In this document: positions 51,723 through 61,900 of the stretch, piece by piece | How positions within the stretch are numbered: the stretch's first letter is position 1 | Layout of the letters: every line of letters begins with the position of its first letter | Assembly: GCF_000498535.1 (NCBI RefSeq) | Contig: NZ_AVGG01000007.1 | Location: 347,211-411,210 of the forward strand | Reading direction: 5' to 3' | DNA from: Flavobacterium limnosediminis JC2902 | GTDB taxonomy: Bacteria > Bacteroidota > Bacteroidia > Flavobacteriales > Flavobacteriaceae | Length of the DNA: 64,000 nt | Made by a program: the position numbers and the translations under genes | The notes under the pieces: model-generated | The model's input: the letters and a program-made list of their open reading frames with translations, nothing else | Told to the model about the DNA's origin: nothing | Databases searched by the model: none

Positions 51723-52508
51723 ATGGATACAACCAAATTTAATATAGCCGTCCTGATAGACGGAGACAATGCTCAAGCAAAATTAATTAAAGAAATTCTT
51801 GAAGAAGTCTCAAAATATGGAAAAGCTACCATTCGAAGAATATACGGTGACTGGACAATTCCGCAGATGAATAGCTGGAAAGAATTAATAAATCAGTATT
51901 CCATTAATCCGATTCAAAAATTCTCTTATACCACAGGAAAAAATTCAACCGATAGTTCGTTGATAATTGACGCCATGGACATACTTCACAGTAATAATAT
52001 TGACGGATTTTGTATTGTTTCCAGCGATAGTGACTACACAGGGCTTGCAAAACGAATCAGAGAGGAAGGCCTTTTTGTAATGGGAATAGGGCAAAGAAAA
52101 ACGCCTGTTGCATTTGTTCAGTCCTGTGAAATTTTTACATTTTGTGAAAATCTAATCCCGGAAGCCTTACCTCTTGTCACAGAACAAATTGAAAAAGAGC
52201 TACCTAAAAAAACTATAAAACCTTCCGCTAAGGATGAAACAAAGCAGAGCAGTAAACATATATCCAAAAAAGAAAAGGTAGAATCTTATTTAAGCATAAT
52301 TGATAAGGCTTTCGAAATTTCAATTAACGAGGAGGACGAAGCTTACATTGCCCATGTTGGTTCTTCCTTAAGAAAAATAGACCCCAGTTTTGACCCCAGA
52401 ACTTATGGTTTTAAAAATCTGACCAAACTTTTTGAGAGTATTGAAAAATACACCGTAGTAAAAAATGTTGTAAACGGATTAAATCACCCTTTGGTTAAAT
52501 TAAAATAG
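51723..52508 (+). CDS. NYN-domain RNase fused to OST-HTH/LOTUS domain
   Basis: A 261-residue cytosolic protein. Residues 8-145: NYN/LabA-like PIN-type nuclease fold with the acidic residues in LIDGDNAQ (11-18), DSSLIIDAMDILH (near 78-90) and SSDSDYTGLA (about 98-107). Residues 180-255 (VESYLSIIDKAF ... FDPRTYGFKNLTKLFESI) form an OST-HTH (LOTUS) domain that in other systems binds G-rich RNA. Such LabA/NYN-LOTUS proteins probably cut RNA; no toxin partner is visible. Standalone. Confidence 0.85.
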   Translation: MDTTKFNIAVLIDGDNAQAKLIKEILEEVSKYGKATIRRIYGDWTIPQMNSWKELINQYSINPIQKFSYTTGKNSTDSSLIIDAMDILHSNNIDGFCIVSSDSDYTGLAKRIREEGLFVMGIGQRKTPVAFVQSCEIFTFCENLIPEALPLVTEQIEKELPKKTIKPSAKDETKQSSKHISKKEKVESYLSIIDKAFEISINEEDEAYIAHVGSSLRKIDPSFDPRTYGFKNLTKLFESIEKYTVVKNVVNGLNHPLVKLK

Positions 52509-52794
52509 CCAAAACTGACAACGTTTTTACAAAGTTAATTTTAATACATCCGATAGCTATCAGGATCAGAACTTCTTTTTTATGTATTTCGCATTTCCTT
52601 AAAAAAGATCTTCAATTATATCAAATTTGGCAGGAAGACAGCACAGTACACTTTTTTTATTTATTCTATTCTTACAAATCACGAACTTATAACTTTACAT
52701 TTTTTCACTTGTAACCCGTAACTTTTGCCTTTTGCCTTTTGCCTTCTGCCTTAAAAAATTTACCTTTGCCCTTTCTTAAAAACAACACACAGAC
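52509..52794. other. Intergenic region with repeats before purB
   Basis: No ORF. It holds the near-palindrome ATCCGATAGCTATCAGGAT (52548-52566), which belongs to the CCGATAGCTATCGG family seen in Flavobacterium, TTTTGCC tandem units (52723-52750), and the purB promoter. Confidence 0.5.
52738..52768 (+). promoter_or_regulatory. Consensus Bacteroidota promoter of purB
   Basis: TTTG 52738-52741, exactly 19 bases, TACCTTTG 52761-52768. This is the ideal spacing for the primary sigma factor. The -33 element lies within the TTTTGCC repeat. ATG at 52795. Confidence 0.8.
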
Positions 52795-54138
52795 ATGCAA
52801 TTAACCGAATTGAACGCTATTTCGCCAATTGATGGCCGTTACAGAAATAAAACCGTTTCCTTATCCCAATATTTTTCCGAAGAAGCCTTAATCCGTTACC
52901 GTGTTTTAGTGGAAGTGGAGTATTTCATTGCCCTTTGCGAATTGCCTTTACCGCAACTTTCGGGTGTTGATAAAAACCTGTATCCGGAATTACGTAAAAT
53001 GTATGAGAACTTCTCTACAGAAGACGCGCTTTGGATTAAAGAAACCGAAAAAACCACCAATCACGATGTAAAAGCAGTGGAATATTTCATCAAGGCGGCT
53101 TTTGATAAATTAGGATTGCAACAATACAAAGAGTTCATCCACTTCGGATTGACGTCTCAGGATATTAACAATACAGCGATTCCGCTTTCTACCAAAGAAG
53201 CGTTTGAAAAAGTATACATGCCGGGCTTAATCAGCGTGGTTTCCAAACTGAAAGAATTAAGCATTGAGTGGAAGGATGTACCAATGTTGGCCCGCACCCA
53301 CGGACAACCGGCTTCCCCTACCCGTTTAGGAAAAGAAATCCAGGTTTTTGTGGAGCGTTTGGAAGAACAAATGCGTTTGTTGTTCAACGTACCGTTTGCC
53401 GCTAAATTTGGTGGCGCAACTGGAAACTACAACGCACATGTAGTTGCATATCCGAACAACGACTGGAAAAAATTCGGAAATGAATTCGTGGAAGACATCT
53501 TAGGATTACACCACTCTTTCCCTACCACACAAATTGAACATTACGACCATTTTGCAGCGTTTTTCGACGCTTTGAAACGTATCAATACCATCTTAATCGA
53601 TTTGGACCGTGATATCTGGACGTATGTTTCGATGGAATATTTCAAACAGAAAATCAAAGCCGGAGAAATCGGATCTTCCGCGATGCCACATAAAGTAAAC
53701 CCGATTGATTTTGAAAATTCGGAAGGGAACTTAGGTATTGCCAACGCGATTTTCGAACATTTAGCCGCAAAATTACCAGTATCAAGATTACAGCGTGATT
53801 TAACTGACAGTACGGTTTTACGTAACATCGGCGTACCGATGGGACACACCATCATCGCTTTTGAAGCTACTTTGAAAGGATTGAATAAATTGCTTTTAAA
53901 CGAAGACAAATTCGCCGAAGATCTGGAAAGAAACTGGGCGGTGGTTGCCGAAGCGATTCAGACTATTTTACGTCGTGAAGCCTATCCAAATCCATACGAA
54001 GCACTAAAAGAATTAACAAGAACCAACACGGTAATCAACAAGGAAGCGATTCATAATTTCATCGGTACCTTAAACGTTTCGGATGATATCAAAGCCGAGT
54101 TGATGAAGATTACACCTAGTAATTATTTGGGGATTTAA
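52795..54138 (+). CDS. purB: Adenylosuccinate lyase
   Basis: A 447-residue tetrameric cytosolic enzyme that cleaves SAICAR to AICAR and adenylosuccinate to AMP, releasing fumarate. Motifs: SPIDGRY (11-17), HFGLTSQDINNTA with substrate binding, ARTHGQPASPTRLGKE, and the signature SSAMPHKVNPIDFENSEGN with catalytic serine loop. Length typical of the proteobacterial/Bacteroidota type. Own promoter, monocistronic start; the next ORF follows at 9 bases. Confidence 0.97.
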   Translation: MQLTELNAISPIDGRYRNKTVSLSQYFSEEALIRYRVLVEVEYFIALCELPLPQLSGVDKNLYPELRKMYENFSTEDALWIKETEKTTNHDVKAVEYFIKAAFDKLGLQQYKEFIHFGLTSQDINNTAIPLSTKEAFEKVYMPGLISVVSKLKELSIEWKDVPMLARTHGQPASPTRLGKEIQVFVERLEEQMRLLFNVPFAAKFGGATGNYNAHVVAYPNNDWKKFGNEFVEDILGLHHSFPTTQIEHYDHFAAFFDALKRINTILIDLDRDIWTYVSMEYFKQKIKAGEIGSSAMPHKVNPIDFENSEGNLGIANAIFEHLAAKLPVSRLQRDLTDSTVLRNIGVPMGHTIIAFEATLKGLNKLLLNEDKFAEDLERNWAVVAEAIQTILRREAYPNPYEALKELTRTNTVINKEAIHNFIGTLNVSDDIKAELMKITPSNYLGI

Positions 54139-54147
54139 TCATAGAAA

Positions 54148-54897
54148 ATGAAATTATTTACAAACCTACTCATTGCATTACTTTTCTGTTTTTCAAATCA
54201 GGATGTTTTTTCTCAAAACTATGCTAATATGCTTCAAGGCTCATGGGTAGTCTTCAAGACGTCAATGAAAAATGACACTTTTGATAAAAACATTAATAAC
54301 AGTTATTTGAAATTTACCTTTAAAGGAAATAATTTACATATAAATAACGATCCAACGATTGAAGATTTACAAGCTCCTGTTCTTTTTACAATGAAAGGCA
54401 AACTTGCTAAGACCAGTAGAGTTTCAGAATCGGGATATATGATTGAGAAAATAAGCAAAGATTCTCTAATTCTTTCAGATTCATTTAATAGTGGTGCAAA
54501 ACGATATTTTTTCATTAATAATGAAATACTTAAAAATGAAAGTCTGAAAAAAAATGATGGGAAAGAAATCTTAATCACTACCAAATATCATACACCTGTT
54601 CAAAGAAAAAGTATCTCTAACCATGTATTTGACAAAATAAAAAATGGCATGGATGGTGATTTTTATATAGAAGGAACTATTAAATTAAATCTCGAAGAGA
54701 AAAAAGTAGAAACAATAATCCTTTCTGATGATTTGGAAAACAAAAAAAAGCTTGCAAAAATAACAGAACTGATTAATAAAACATATGATTTTTGGGATGT
54801 AAGTGGATTTGAAAAATTTAAAATCATCGAATTACCTTTTCAACTAATTGGAACCAAAAATGAAATGATAAGAGGAGTAAGAATTGCTTTTTTCTAA
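54148..54897 (+). CDS. Exported protein of unknown function
   Basis: A 249-residue protein with a signal peptide (ending VFSQ, residue 22), then an approximately 90-residue beta-rich part like a lipocalin-type domain (LQGSWVVFKTSMKND ... LKFTFKGNNLHINND) and a C-terminal domain with VETIILSDDLENKKKL and DVSGFEKFKIIELPFQLIG. No named family recognised. It lies 9 bases after purB, so is likely co-transcribed by read-through, but has no evident relation to purine synthesis. A terminator hairpin follows (54913-54945). Confidence 0.65.
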   Translation: MKLFTNLLIALLFCFSNQDVFSQNYANMLQGSWVVFKTSMKNDTFDKNINNSYLKFTFKGNNLHINNDPTIEDLQAPVLFTMKGKLAKTSRVSESGYMIEKISKDSLILSDSFNSGAKRYFFINNEILKNESLKKNDGKEILITTKYHTPVQRKSISNHVFDKIKNGMDGDFYIEGTIKLNLEEKKVETIILSDDLENKKKLAKITELINKTYDFWDVSGFEKFKIIELPFQLIGTKNEMIRGVRIAFF

Positions 54898-54912
54898 ACC
54901 TCCATCATCTAA

Positions 54913-54945
54913 AATCCGCAATCAAAACATTGCGGATTTTTTTTT
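54913..54945 (+). terminator. Terminator, first of two similar copies
   Basis: AATCCGCAAT (54913-54922), loop CAAAAC, ATTGCGGATT (54929-54938), T-run. It ends the purB/exported-protein transcript. Confidence 0.8.
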
Positions 54946-54960
54946 ACTCCGTTTGCAAAC

Positions 54961-54989
54961 ACCTGATAGGTTTTCGAAACCTGTCAGGT
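54961..54989. repeat. 29-bp palindromic element, forward copy
   Basis: Arms ACCTGATAGG / CCTGTCAGGT around TTTTCGAAA. REP-like palindrome. Its exact reverse complement occurs at 55084-55112. Confidence 0.7.
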
Positions 54990-55037
54990 CTTTCAATTAT
55001 AAATAATTCCAAGCCGCAAGTGGCTTTTACAATTACA

Positions 55038-55067
55038 AATCCGCAATCAAAACATTGCGGATTTTTT
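55038..55067 (+). terminator. Terminator-like hairpin, second copy
   Basis: AATCCGCAAT (55038-55047), ATTGCGGATT (55054-55063), T-run: nearly identical to the hairpin at 54913. Confidence 0.7.
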
Positions 55068-55083
55068 TACTCCGTTTGCAAAC

Positions 55084-55112
55084 ACCTGACAGGTTTCGAA
55101 AACCTATCAGGT
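55084..55112. repeat. 29-bp palindromic element, inverted copy
   Basis: Arms ACCTGACAGG / CCTATCAGGT; exact reverse complement of the element at 54961-54989, while flanking sequence is in direct orientation. Confidence 0.7.
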
Positions 55113-55127
55113 GTTTCATAACTCAAC

Positions 55128-55187
55128 GTATTAAAACACGCTACATAACGTATTAAATAGGGTTTCCGAAGTATTAAAACACGCTAC
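55128..55187. repeat. Two direct copies of GTATTAAAACACGCTAC
   Basis: Copies at 55128-55144 and 55171-55187, start to start 43 bases; a partial CGTATTAAA copy lies between (55149). Confidence 0.6.
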
Positions 55188-55413
55188 CCGTCGTGGTAAA
55201 AGGGGCTGTAGACGTGACGAAATACATTCATCAATGTAACAAGTAAAGTTTTAAACGAAGTAAATAACCATTTCAATCTGAAAAATCATTTTAACGAGAA
55301 TTTTATATCGTTCAAAGAAAAAAAACAACTCGCAAAATAAAAGAGGTTACCTTTATTCTCCCGCTAACTAATTATTAGTCAACAAAAAGACAACAACCTA
55401 AAACCTAAAAATC

Positions 55414-55947
55414 ATGTTGAGAAAAAATTTACTTTTACTCTACCTTCTTTTACTTGCAACGCTTGTAATTATTATCGGATGTGATAAAATGAAGGATAAA
55501 GCCAAGGAAGATATTGCTCCGGAAGTAGCTGCCTTCAACCCCGAATCGGTCCGCCCTGCCATTGAAGAGAAAAACGCGGTCTTTGCAAAAGCCATGGTAA
55601 GTGGCGACACCACAGCATTGGTAAGTCACTATACGGATGACGGGCGAATATTGCCTCCAAATGGTGAAGCTGTTGTCGGAAAAAGTGAAATCGCAAAACT
55701 ATTTTCCGGATATGCCAAAATGAAAATGGCCGAATTTAAAGTTGAAACAGTTCTTTTGTACGGTAACGAAGACAACTTAATCGAAGAGGGCAAATTTTTC
55801 ATCGGTGATGGAAAAGGCAATACAATCGACAAGGGAAAATACATTTGTATTTGGAGAAAAGTCGGAGAAGAATGGAAATGCTATACCGATATCTGGAACA
55901 GCAATATACCCCTTCCTCCGCCACCACCTCCTGCGGTAAAAAAATAA
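55414..55947 (+). CDS. Lipoprotein with DUF4440/SnoaL-like domain
   Basis: A 177-residue lipoprotein (lipobox VIIIGC, Cys near residue 23). Residues 50-165 form a SnoaL/NTF2-like fold (AIEEKNAVFAKAMVSGDTTALVSHYTDDGRILPPNG ... GKSEIAKLFSGYAKM, quoted in parts), as in DUF4440 proteins, usually small-ligand binding or isomerase-like. A proline-rich tail (PLPPPPPPAVKK) ends the chain. Role unknown. Confidence 0.8.
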   Translation: MLRKNLLLLYLLLLATLVIIIGCDKMKDKAKEDIAPEVAAFNPESVRPAIEEKNAVFAKAMVSGDTTALVSHYTDDGRILPPNGEAVVGKSEIAKLFSGYAKMKMAEFKVETVLLYGNEDNLIEEGKFFIGDGKGNTIDKGKYICIWRKVGEEWKCYTDIWNSNIPLPPPPPPAVKK

Positions 55948-55991
55948 AACCCCCTTCTATATGAAAGGTTAATTTTTACATAAAAACAATC

Positions 55992-56039
55992 AAAAAAGCC
56001 CGAATTCAATCTTAAAACTTGAGAATTTGGGCTTTTTTT
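55992..56039 (+). terminator. Terminator after the DUF4440 gene
   Basis: AAAAAAGCCCGAATTC (55992-56007) and GAGAATTTGGGCTTTTTT (56021-56038). Strong bidirectional-type hairpin. Confidence 0.82.
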
Positions 56040-56089
56040 ACTATTTTACGCCTTCATACATTTTCAACAGTCATAACCTCTACACGCCC

Positions 56090-58330
56090 ATGCTTTTAAC
56101 TATTACTGCACCATCAGTTACATCACAACTACAGCCCTTAATCAGTGATTTGGGTTTAATCCTTTTGACTGCCGGGATTGCGGTATTTCTGTTTAAAAAA
56201 ATAAAGCAACCGTTAGTATTAGGGTACCTGATTGCCGGTTTTCTGGCCGGAAATAATTTCGACTTCTTTCCAACGGTAAAAGACACCCACAGCGTAGAGA
56301 TTTGGGCACAGATAGGCGTAATTTTTTTACTTTTCAGTTTAGGGCTGGAATTCAGTTTCAAAAAGCTGGTTAAAGTGGGCGGTACCGCCTCCATAACTGC
56401 AATTACACAAATTGTCCTCATGGTGACCTTGGGCTTCATTGCCGGACAACTGATGGGTTGGGAAAAAATGGACTGTCTTTTTCTAGGGGTAATTATATCT
56501 ATTTCGTCCACAACAATAATAATCAGAGCCTTTGATGAATTGGGCGTTAAGGCGCAGAAATTTGCCGGAAATGTAATCGGAGCGCTTATCGTTCAGGATA
56601 TTTTAGCCATTTTAATGATGGTGTTATTGTCTACCGTTGCCGTAAGTCAGCAGTTCTCCGGAAGCGAATTATTCTATTCCCTTTTAAAGCTCATTTTCTT
56701 CCTGACAATATGGTTTGTGGGCGGTATTTTCTTTATTCCTACACTACTTAAATATACCAAACACCTACTAACCGACGAAATGCTCCTTATTCTTTCGATT
56801 GCCCTTTGTCTGGTCATGGTAATTTTAGCGGACAACGTTGGTTTTTCACCCGCCTTAGGGGCTTTCATTATGGGTTCTATCATTGCAGAAACCACTCAGG
56901 CCGAGCATATTGAGCATTTAATAAAACCAGTAAAAGATTTATTTGGAGCTGTTTTCTTCGTATCTGTCGGCATGATGATTAATCCGGGAACCGTCGCAGA
57001 TCATGCCATTCCTGTAGCTGTCTTAACCTTGGTAGTAATATTCGGGCAATCAATCAGTTCTACGATTGGTTCTTTATTATCGGGGCAGCCCCTGAAACAG
57101 TCAGTTCAAACCGGCATGAGTTTGTCACAAATTGGGGAATTCTCCTTTATCATTGCAACACTTGGGATGTCTCTGAAAGTAACGAGTGATTTCCTGTATC
57201 CGACCATAGTAGCAGTATCAGCAATCACCGCATTTACAACACCTTATATGGTAAAACTAGGAACTCCCACGGCTCTTTTCCTCGAAAAAAAATTACCAAG
57301 AAAATGGGTTAAGGCTATAGACAATTACAGCGCCAATGCCGAAGCTATTAAAACGGTCAGTACCTGGCAGATTGTTATGCGTTCCTTCTTGTTTCAGATT
57401 ATTTTTCACTCCATCATAATAATCGGAATCATTGCACTTTCAACCCGCTATATTTTGCCTTTAGTCGAGGGTTCAAAATTTGGCCATGCTGTTGCGGCGT
57501 TAATTACGCTAATCATTGTATCTCCTTTTCTTTGGGCACTTTCTTTACGAAAAATTGCTATCAATGAAGTAAGTAAATTATTTGAAAACCGAAAGCAGCG
57601 CGGACCAATAGTTGTATTGATTTTCTTTAGGATGATTCTTGGTTTGTTTTTTATCGGATTCATTTTGAATAACTTTTTTTCACCAGGCATCGCTTTTATC
57701 GCGCTGCTTGCAGCATTAACCATGTACTTTTTGTTTCCCAAACAATTACACGCCCGGTATTATCGCATAGAAAGTCATTTTTTAAGTAATCTCAACGACC
57801 GCGAAATTGCCAAGGAGAAAAAAAACCGTCGTGATTTAACACCATGGGACGGACACATGGCTACGTTTGACATTGCAGATGCTTCCAACATCGTAGGAAA
57901 AACACTCGAAGAACTCCAAATGAGGGAAAAAATAGGAATTAATATTGCGTTTATCAGGCGCGGTGAAATTACGATTAACGTTCCGAGCAGAAATGAACGT
58001 TTATTCCCTGGTGATGAAATATGTGTCATCGGAACCGACTTCCAAGTGAAAAAATTAAAAAAATATCTTGATCAGAATGAAATTGAAGCACCGGAATCCG
58101 TGGAAGAAAGCGACATAGTTTTACAACATCTGGAACTGAAGAATGAATCCTTCATCGGAAAAAGCATCCGTGAATCGCAAATACGGGAAAAAACAAGTGG
58201 CCTTGTCGTTGGAATAGAACGCGAAGGACGCCGTATGCTCAACCCCGATTCACATCTGATTTTAGAACAAGGTGATATTCTTTGGGTCGTGGGTGATAAA
58301 AAATTACTGGCCAGTCTGGCTAAAGGTTAA
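56090..58330 (+). CDS. KefB/KefC-type monovalent cation:proton antiporter with two RCK-C domains
   Basis: A 746-residue inner-membrane CPA2 antiporter. About 13 helices (residues 15-540) with PLVLGYLIAGFLAG, LFSLGLEFSF, SSTTIIIRAFDELGVK and the acidic QDILAILMM and AFIMGSIIAETTQAE segments. Two C-terminal TrkA-C (RCK-C) domains follow: NIVGKTLEELQMREKIGINIA (about 605-680, quoted in part as GKTLEELQMREKIGI) and IGKSIRESQIREKTSG (about 695-745). No TrkA-N (Rossmann) domain is present, so NAD(H)/glutathione control as in KefC is not expected. I chose the ATG at 56090; a longer TTG start at 56027 would lie inside the terminator. Function: K+ or Na+/H+ exchange. Confidence 0.88.
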   Translation: MLLTITAPSVTSQLQPLISDLGLILLTAGIAVFLFKKIKQPLVLGYLIAGFLAGNNFDFFPTVKDTHSVEIWAQIGVIFLLFSLGLEFSFKKLVKVGGTASITAITQIVLMVTLGFIAGQLMGWEKMDCLFLGVIISISSTTIIIRAFDELGVKAQKFAGNVIGALIVQDILAILMMVLLSTVAVSQQFSGSELFYSLLKLIFFLTIWFVGGIFFIPTLLKYTKHLLTDEMLLILSIALCLVMVILADNVGFSPALGAFIMGSIIAETTQAEHIEHLIKPVKDLFGAVFFVSVGMMINPGTVADHAIPVAVLTLVVIFGQSISSTIGSLLSGQPLKQSVQTGMSLSQIGEFSFIIATLGMSLKVTSDFLYPTIVAVSAITAFTTPYMVKLGTPTALFLEKKLPRKWVKAIDNYSANAEAIKTVSTWQIVMRSFLFQIIFHSIIIIGIIALSTRYILPLVEGSKFGHAVAALITLIIVSPFLWALSLRKIAINEVSKLFENRKQRGPIVVLIFFRMILGLFFIGFILNNFFSPGIAFIALLAALTMYFLFPKQLHARYYRIESHFLSNLNDREIAKEKKNRRDLTPWDGHMATFDIADASNIVGKTLEELQMREKIGINIAFIRRGEITINVPSRNERLFPGDEICVIGTDFQVKKLKKYLDQNEIEAPESVEESDIVLQHLELKNESFIGKSIRESQIREKTSGLVVGIEREGRRMLNPDSHLILEQGDILWVVGDKKLLASLAKG

Positions 58331-58960
58331 ATCTCATCCTATCTTACATATTTATCCTTTCAGTTACTTTTAAATAAACTACTCTTTAGGTGATTTTAAT
58401 CTCCTAAAAATGGGTGGGGCAACTTTCTTTATGGGAGTAATTTAAGGTACAAATCAGAAAAAAAATCCATAATCATCACAGACCAACTTCGGAATTGATA
58501 AATTGTACAGAATTTTCTGTATCCAAAAATAACTGTTTGTTATTATTTTGTGTATTACCGACTACCAATTATCAAAGAGCATTAAACAAATAATTTAAAA
58601 ACATTTTTACATAACTTATTTATTTTCAACAAACTACAATTCACATCAATTAACACAAATAAAAAATTTAAGCGTTAAACAGCACATTTTTTAACTTCAT
58701 AATTTCAGATCGATCTGACAACTGTTTTTTACATCGCACAATAGTTTTATACATTTGGATTAACACACTTTTAACGTTTTGGCTTTACTATTGTTAAAAG
58801 CACAGAATATCCATCATGAATATTCCGTAAAAAGCATGCATTTATGTAAGAAAAAAACACCTACTATAAAACTCGTGTTTTGTGATTAGTAGCGAACCCT
58901 TTTGATTCGGTGAATGCATAAAAAGGAATGTTCATTACCATTAAAACCTGAATTATAATT
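58331..58960. other. AT-rich gene-free region before the adhesin gene
   Basis: This 630-bp gap has no ORF of note. A TACATTTG -7-like element is at 58750-58757; the region 19 bases upstream is TTTT rather than TTTG. The ATG of the next gene is 204 bases away, so there is a long leader or another promoter. No repeats were recognised. Confidence 0.4.
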
Positions 58961-61900
58961 ATGAAATTACGAAGTTTGAAAGTCAGAGGTACAAAAATAC
59001 TGTGTACAGCAGTCTTTGCCTTTGCAGGAATACATGCTTTTGCGCAATCTCCGGGTGGGGTTTCCGCTAATTTAACTTTATGGTTAAAAGCCGACAATCC
59101 GGCAACAATAACCGGTAGTCCTGTACAGACATGGACAACCAGTGGCGGAAGTGCTGCAGGTTATAATGTTACTCAGGCGACTGCGGCAAACAGGCCTGCA
59201 CTCATTAATGGGGCAACAAACTATACCAAGTATAATTACAACCCTAATATTAAGTTTACAACAACCTCGAATACCAAATTATTTAAAACCGGGGGTTCGC
59301 CAGATCTGTTGGGAAACAATGGTACTGCAATCATAGTTTCTACCCAAGAAGTTCCCAACGGGAGTGGTTTCACCTATTATTCCGGCACAACAGGACGCTA
59401 TCAGTTAAAACCTAACTTCCGGTTTCAGACGGGTCTTTCAGGAACCGGTTATACTTTTGATTGGGGAGCACCAGCAGAATATTCAGCAACTTCCGCTTCC
59501 ATTATTGCGAGTTACGGTTGCGCATCAAATGCCGTACTACGAAAAAATTCCGTACAGGCCTCAGCTCCTAACAATACAGCTCCTTTGTACAATCCTTCAG
59601 TTTCAACGGGCTTGTATCTCGGATCTAATAACGCTTCTGAATACAGTAACAGCGCCATTGCAGAAGTAATTCTGTTTAATGCCAAGCCAACCCTAGCCGA
59701 AATGGACAGAATCGAAAGTTACCTGGCCATCAAATACGGAATCACCCGAGGGGGAAATACCAATACTACGGGAACCTATAATTATGTAGCTTCCGACGGG
59801 TTCACCATCTTATGGAATAAGGCTTCCAATGCAGGATTCAACAATGATATCGCAGTTATAGGAAGGGATGACAACAGTGGTTTAACGCAAAAACAATCCA
59901 TCAGTGTAAATAATGGGGAAGCGGTAACCATTGCCCTAGGTAATGTGGCCATCCCGACAGAAAACGCAACAAATACAAATACTTTCTCCAACAACCTCTC
60001 TTTTTTAGGATGGGGAAATAACGGATTAACCAAAGTATTCAACACCGCTGCAAGCAAGCCTACAGGAATATTGGAACGATTAAATCGAGTATGGAAAACT
60101 CAGGCAAGCAATTTCAGCCAGCAAACCACTTTCGGGTTCGAGAATTCTCAAATTACCGGATTGGGAACTGTAGCCACATTATGTTTATTATTCGATGACG
60201 ACGGTGTTGATTTATCGAATGCTGTGGTAGTAGCTGCCTGTTCTGCCGTTAATACAGGAAGCCGAACTGAATTCAGAGGAATAAACATCCCTGCAGGGAA
60301 GCCTTATTTCACTCTGGCTCGAATGGCTACGCCTGCCATTATTACTAATAACGGTCCTATTTGTGAGGGAACCACATTGAATTTGACGGCAGAAACCATG
60401 ACAACGGCAACTACGTATTCATGGACGGGACCTAACGGTTTTACTTCCACCGATCAAAATCCGACAATCCCTTCAGTTACTCCGGCTGCAAGTGGTACTT
60501 ATTCTGTAACGATAACAACCCAAAGCTGTACTCCTACCGTTTTAAATACAACCGTCACAGTTAACCCGGGACCAACACCAACCTTTACCGCCGTGAGTGC
60601 TATTTGTTCAGGAGATACATTAGCGCCATTACCTACAACCTCGAATGAAGGTGTTACGGGAACATGGTCACCTGCTTTGGATAACACCACAACCACCACG
60701 TATACCTTTACTCCGAGTTCAGGACTGTGTTCCGGTGCTACTACGATGACTATCACTGTGAATCCGAATATAACCCCAACCTTTGCCGCAACAGCTCCTG
60801 TATGTTATGGAAATACGATAGCAGCATTGCCAACAATATCAAATGAAGGAATTACGGGAACATGGTCACCGGCTTTAGACAATACAACCACAACTACGTA
60901 TACTTTTACGCCGGATGCAGGACAGTGTGCAACAACAAATACAATGATCGTTACAGTTAATGCGTTACCTGTAATCGGAGGAACTTTGTCTGTTTGCTCC
61001 GGATTGACTACTCAATTAACCGGAACGGGAACACCTGCCGCAACAGGTGCATGGTCCTCATCTGACACAGCAGTTGCAACCGTGGACAATTCAGGACTTG
61101 TAACAGGCGTATCATCCGGTACAAGCACAATTACATATACTGACAATAACGGATGTTTAACAACTGCTCTGGTAACCGTTAATGCGTTACCTACAATATC
61201 CGGAACGTTAACTGTCTGCATCGGAGAAACATCGCAATTGACAGGTTCGGACACTCCGGCCACATCAAATGCATGGACATCATCCGACATGACTATAGCT
61301 ACGGTTGATGCCACGGGATTATTAACCGGGGTTGCTGCGGGAACTACTGTCATTACCTACACCAACAATAACGGTTGTTCCATAACTGCTTCGGCAGATG
61401 TTTTAGCAACTCCTACGGCTACCATATCCGTTTCGGGAGCATCAACAATCTGTACAGGAACCGCCACCGATATTACCATCACCGGAAATCCGGATGCAAC
61501 GGTTAATTATACGGTTAACGGCACTTCTTCCAGTGTTGTTTTACCGGCATCGGGTTCGGTAACTTTCTCAACCGGTAACCTATCAGCAGATACAACCTAT
61601 CAATTGGTCGATGTTACCTCTGTTTCAGGATGTACGGGAGTTTTATCCCAATCGGTTGTGGTAACTATCGCGGCCCAGCCTACAGCTTCAATTTCTGAAT
61701 CTACCACGGTTTGCAGTGGGTCTTCCACTTCGTTAACGTTCTCGGGAACACCGGGGGCAACCGTGGAATATACCTTTAATGCTGGAGCTATTCAAACAGT
61801 AATTCTTGATGCTACGGGAACAGCGTCGGTAAATACGGGTAATCTAACAAGCGATGCAACGTACACACTGGTCAATGCAATTGCGGGAACTATACCGAAT

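Larger units (their letters stand above)
54898..55413. other. Repeat-rich intergenic region
   Basis: No gene. It carries a 125-bp near-duplication (terminator hairpin plus palindrome, twice) at 54913-55112 and two copies of GTATTAAAACACGCTAC (55128-55144, 55171-55187). The last 200 bases before the lipoprotein gene show nothing further. Confidence 0.6.

Noticed and set aside
54930..55121. A short plus-strand ORF across the intergenic repeats
   Set aside because: It consists entirely of the duplicated terminator and palindrome units; internal repeat in the peptide is only a reflection of DNA repeats.
56027..56089. TTG start giving a longer KefB/C-type protein
   Set aside because: The added codons fall inside a strong terminator hairpin and the extra residues do not resemble a helix or signal.
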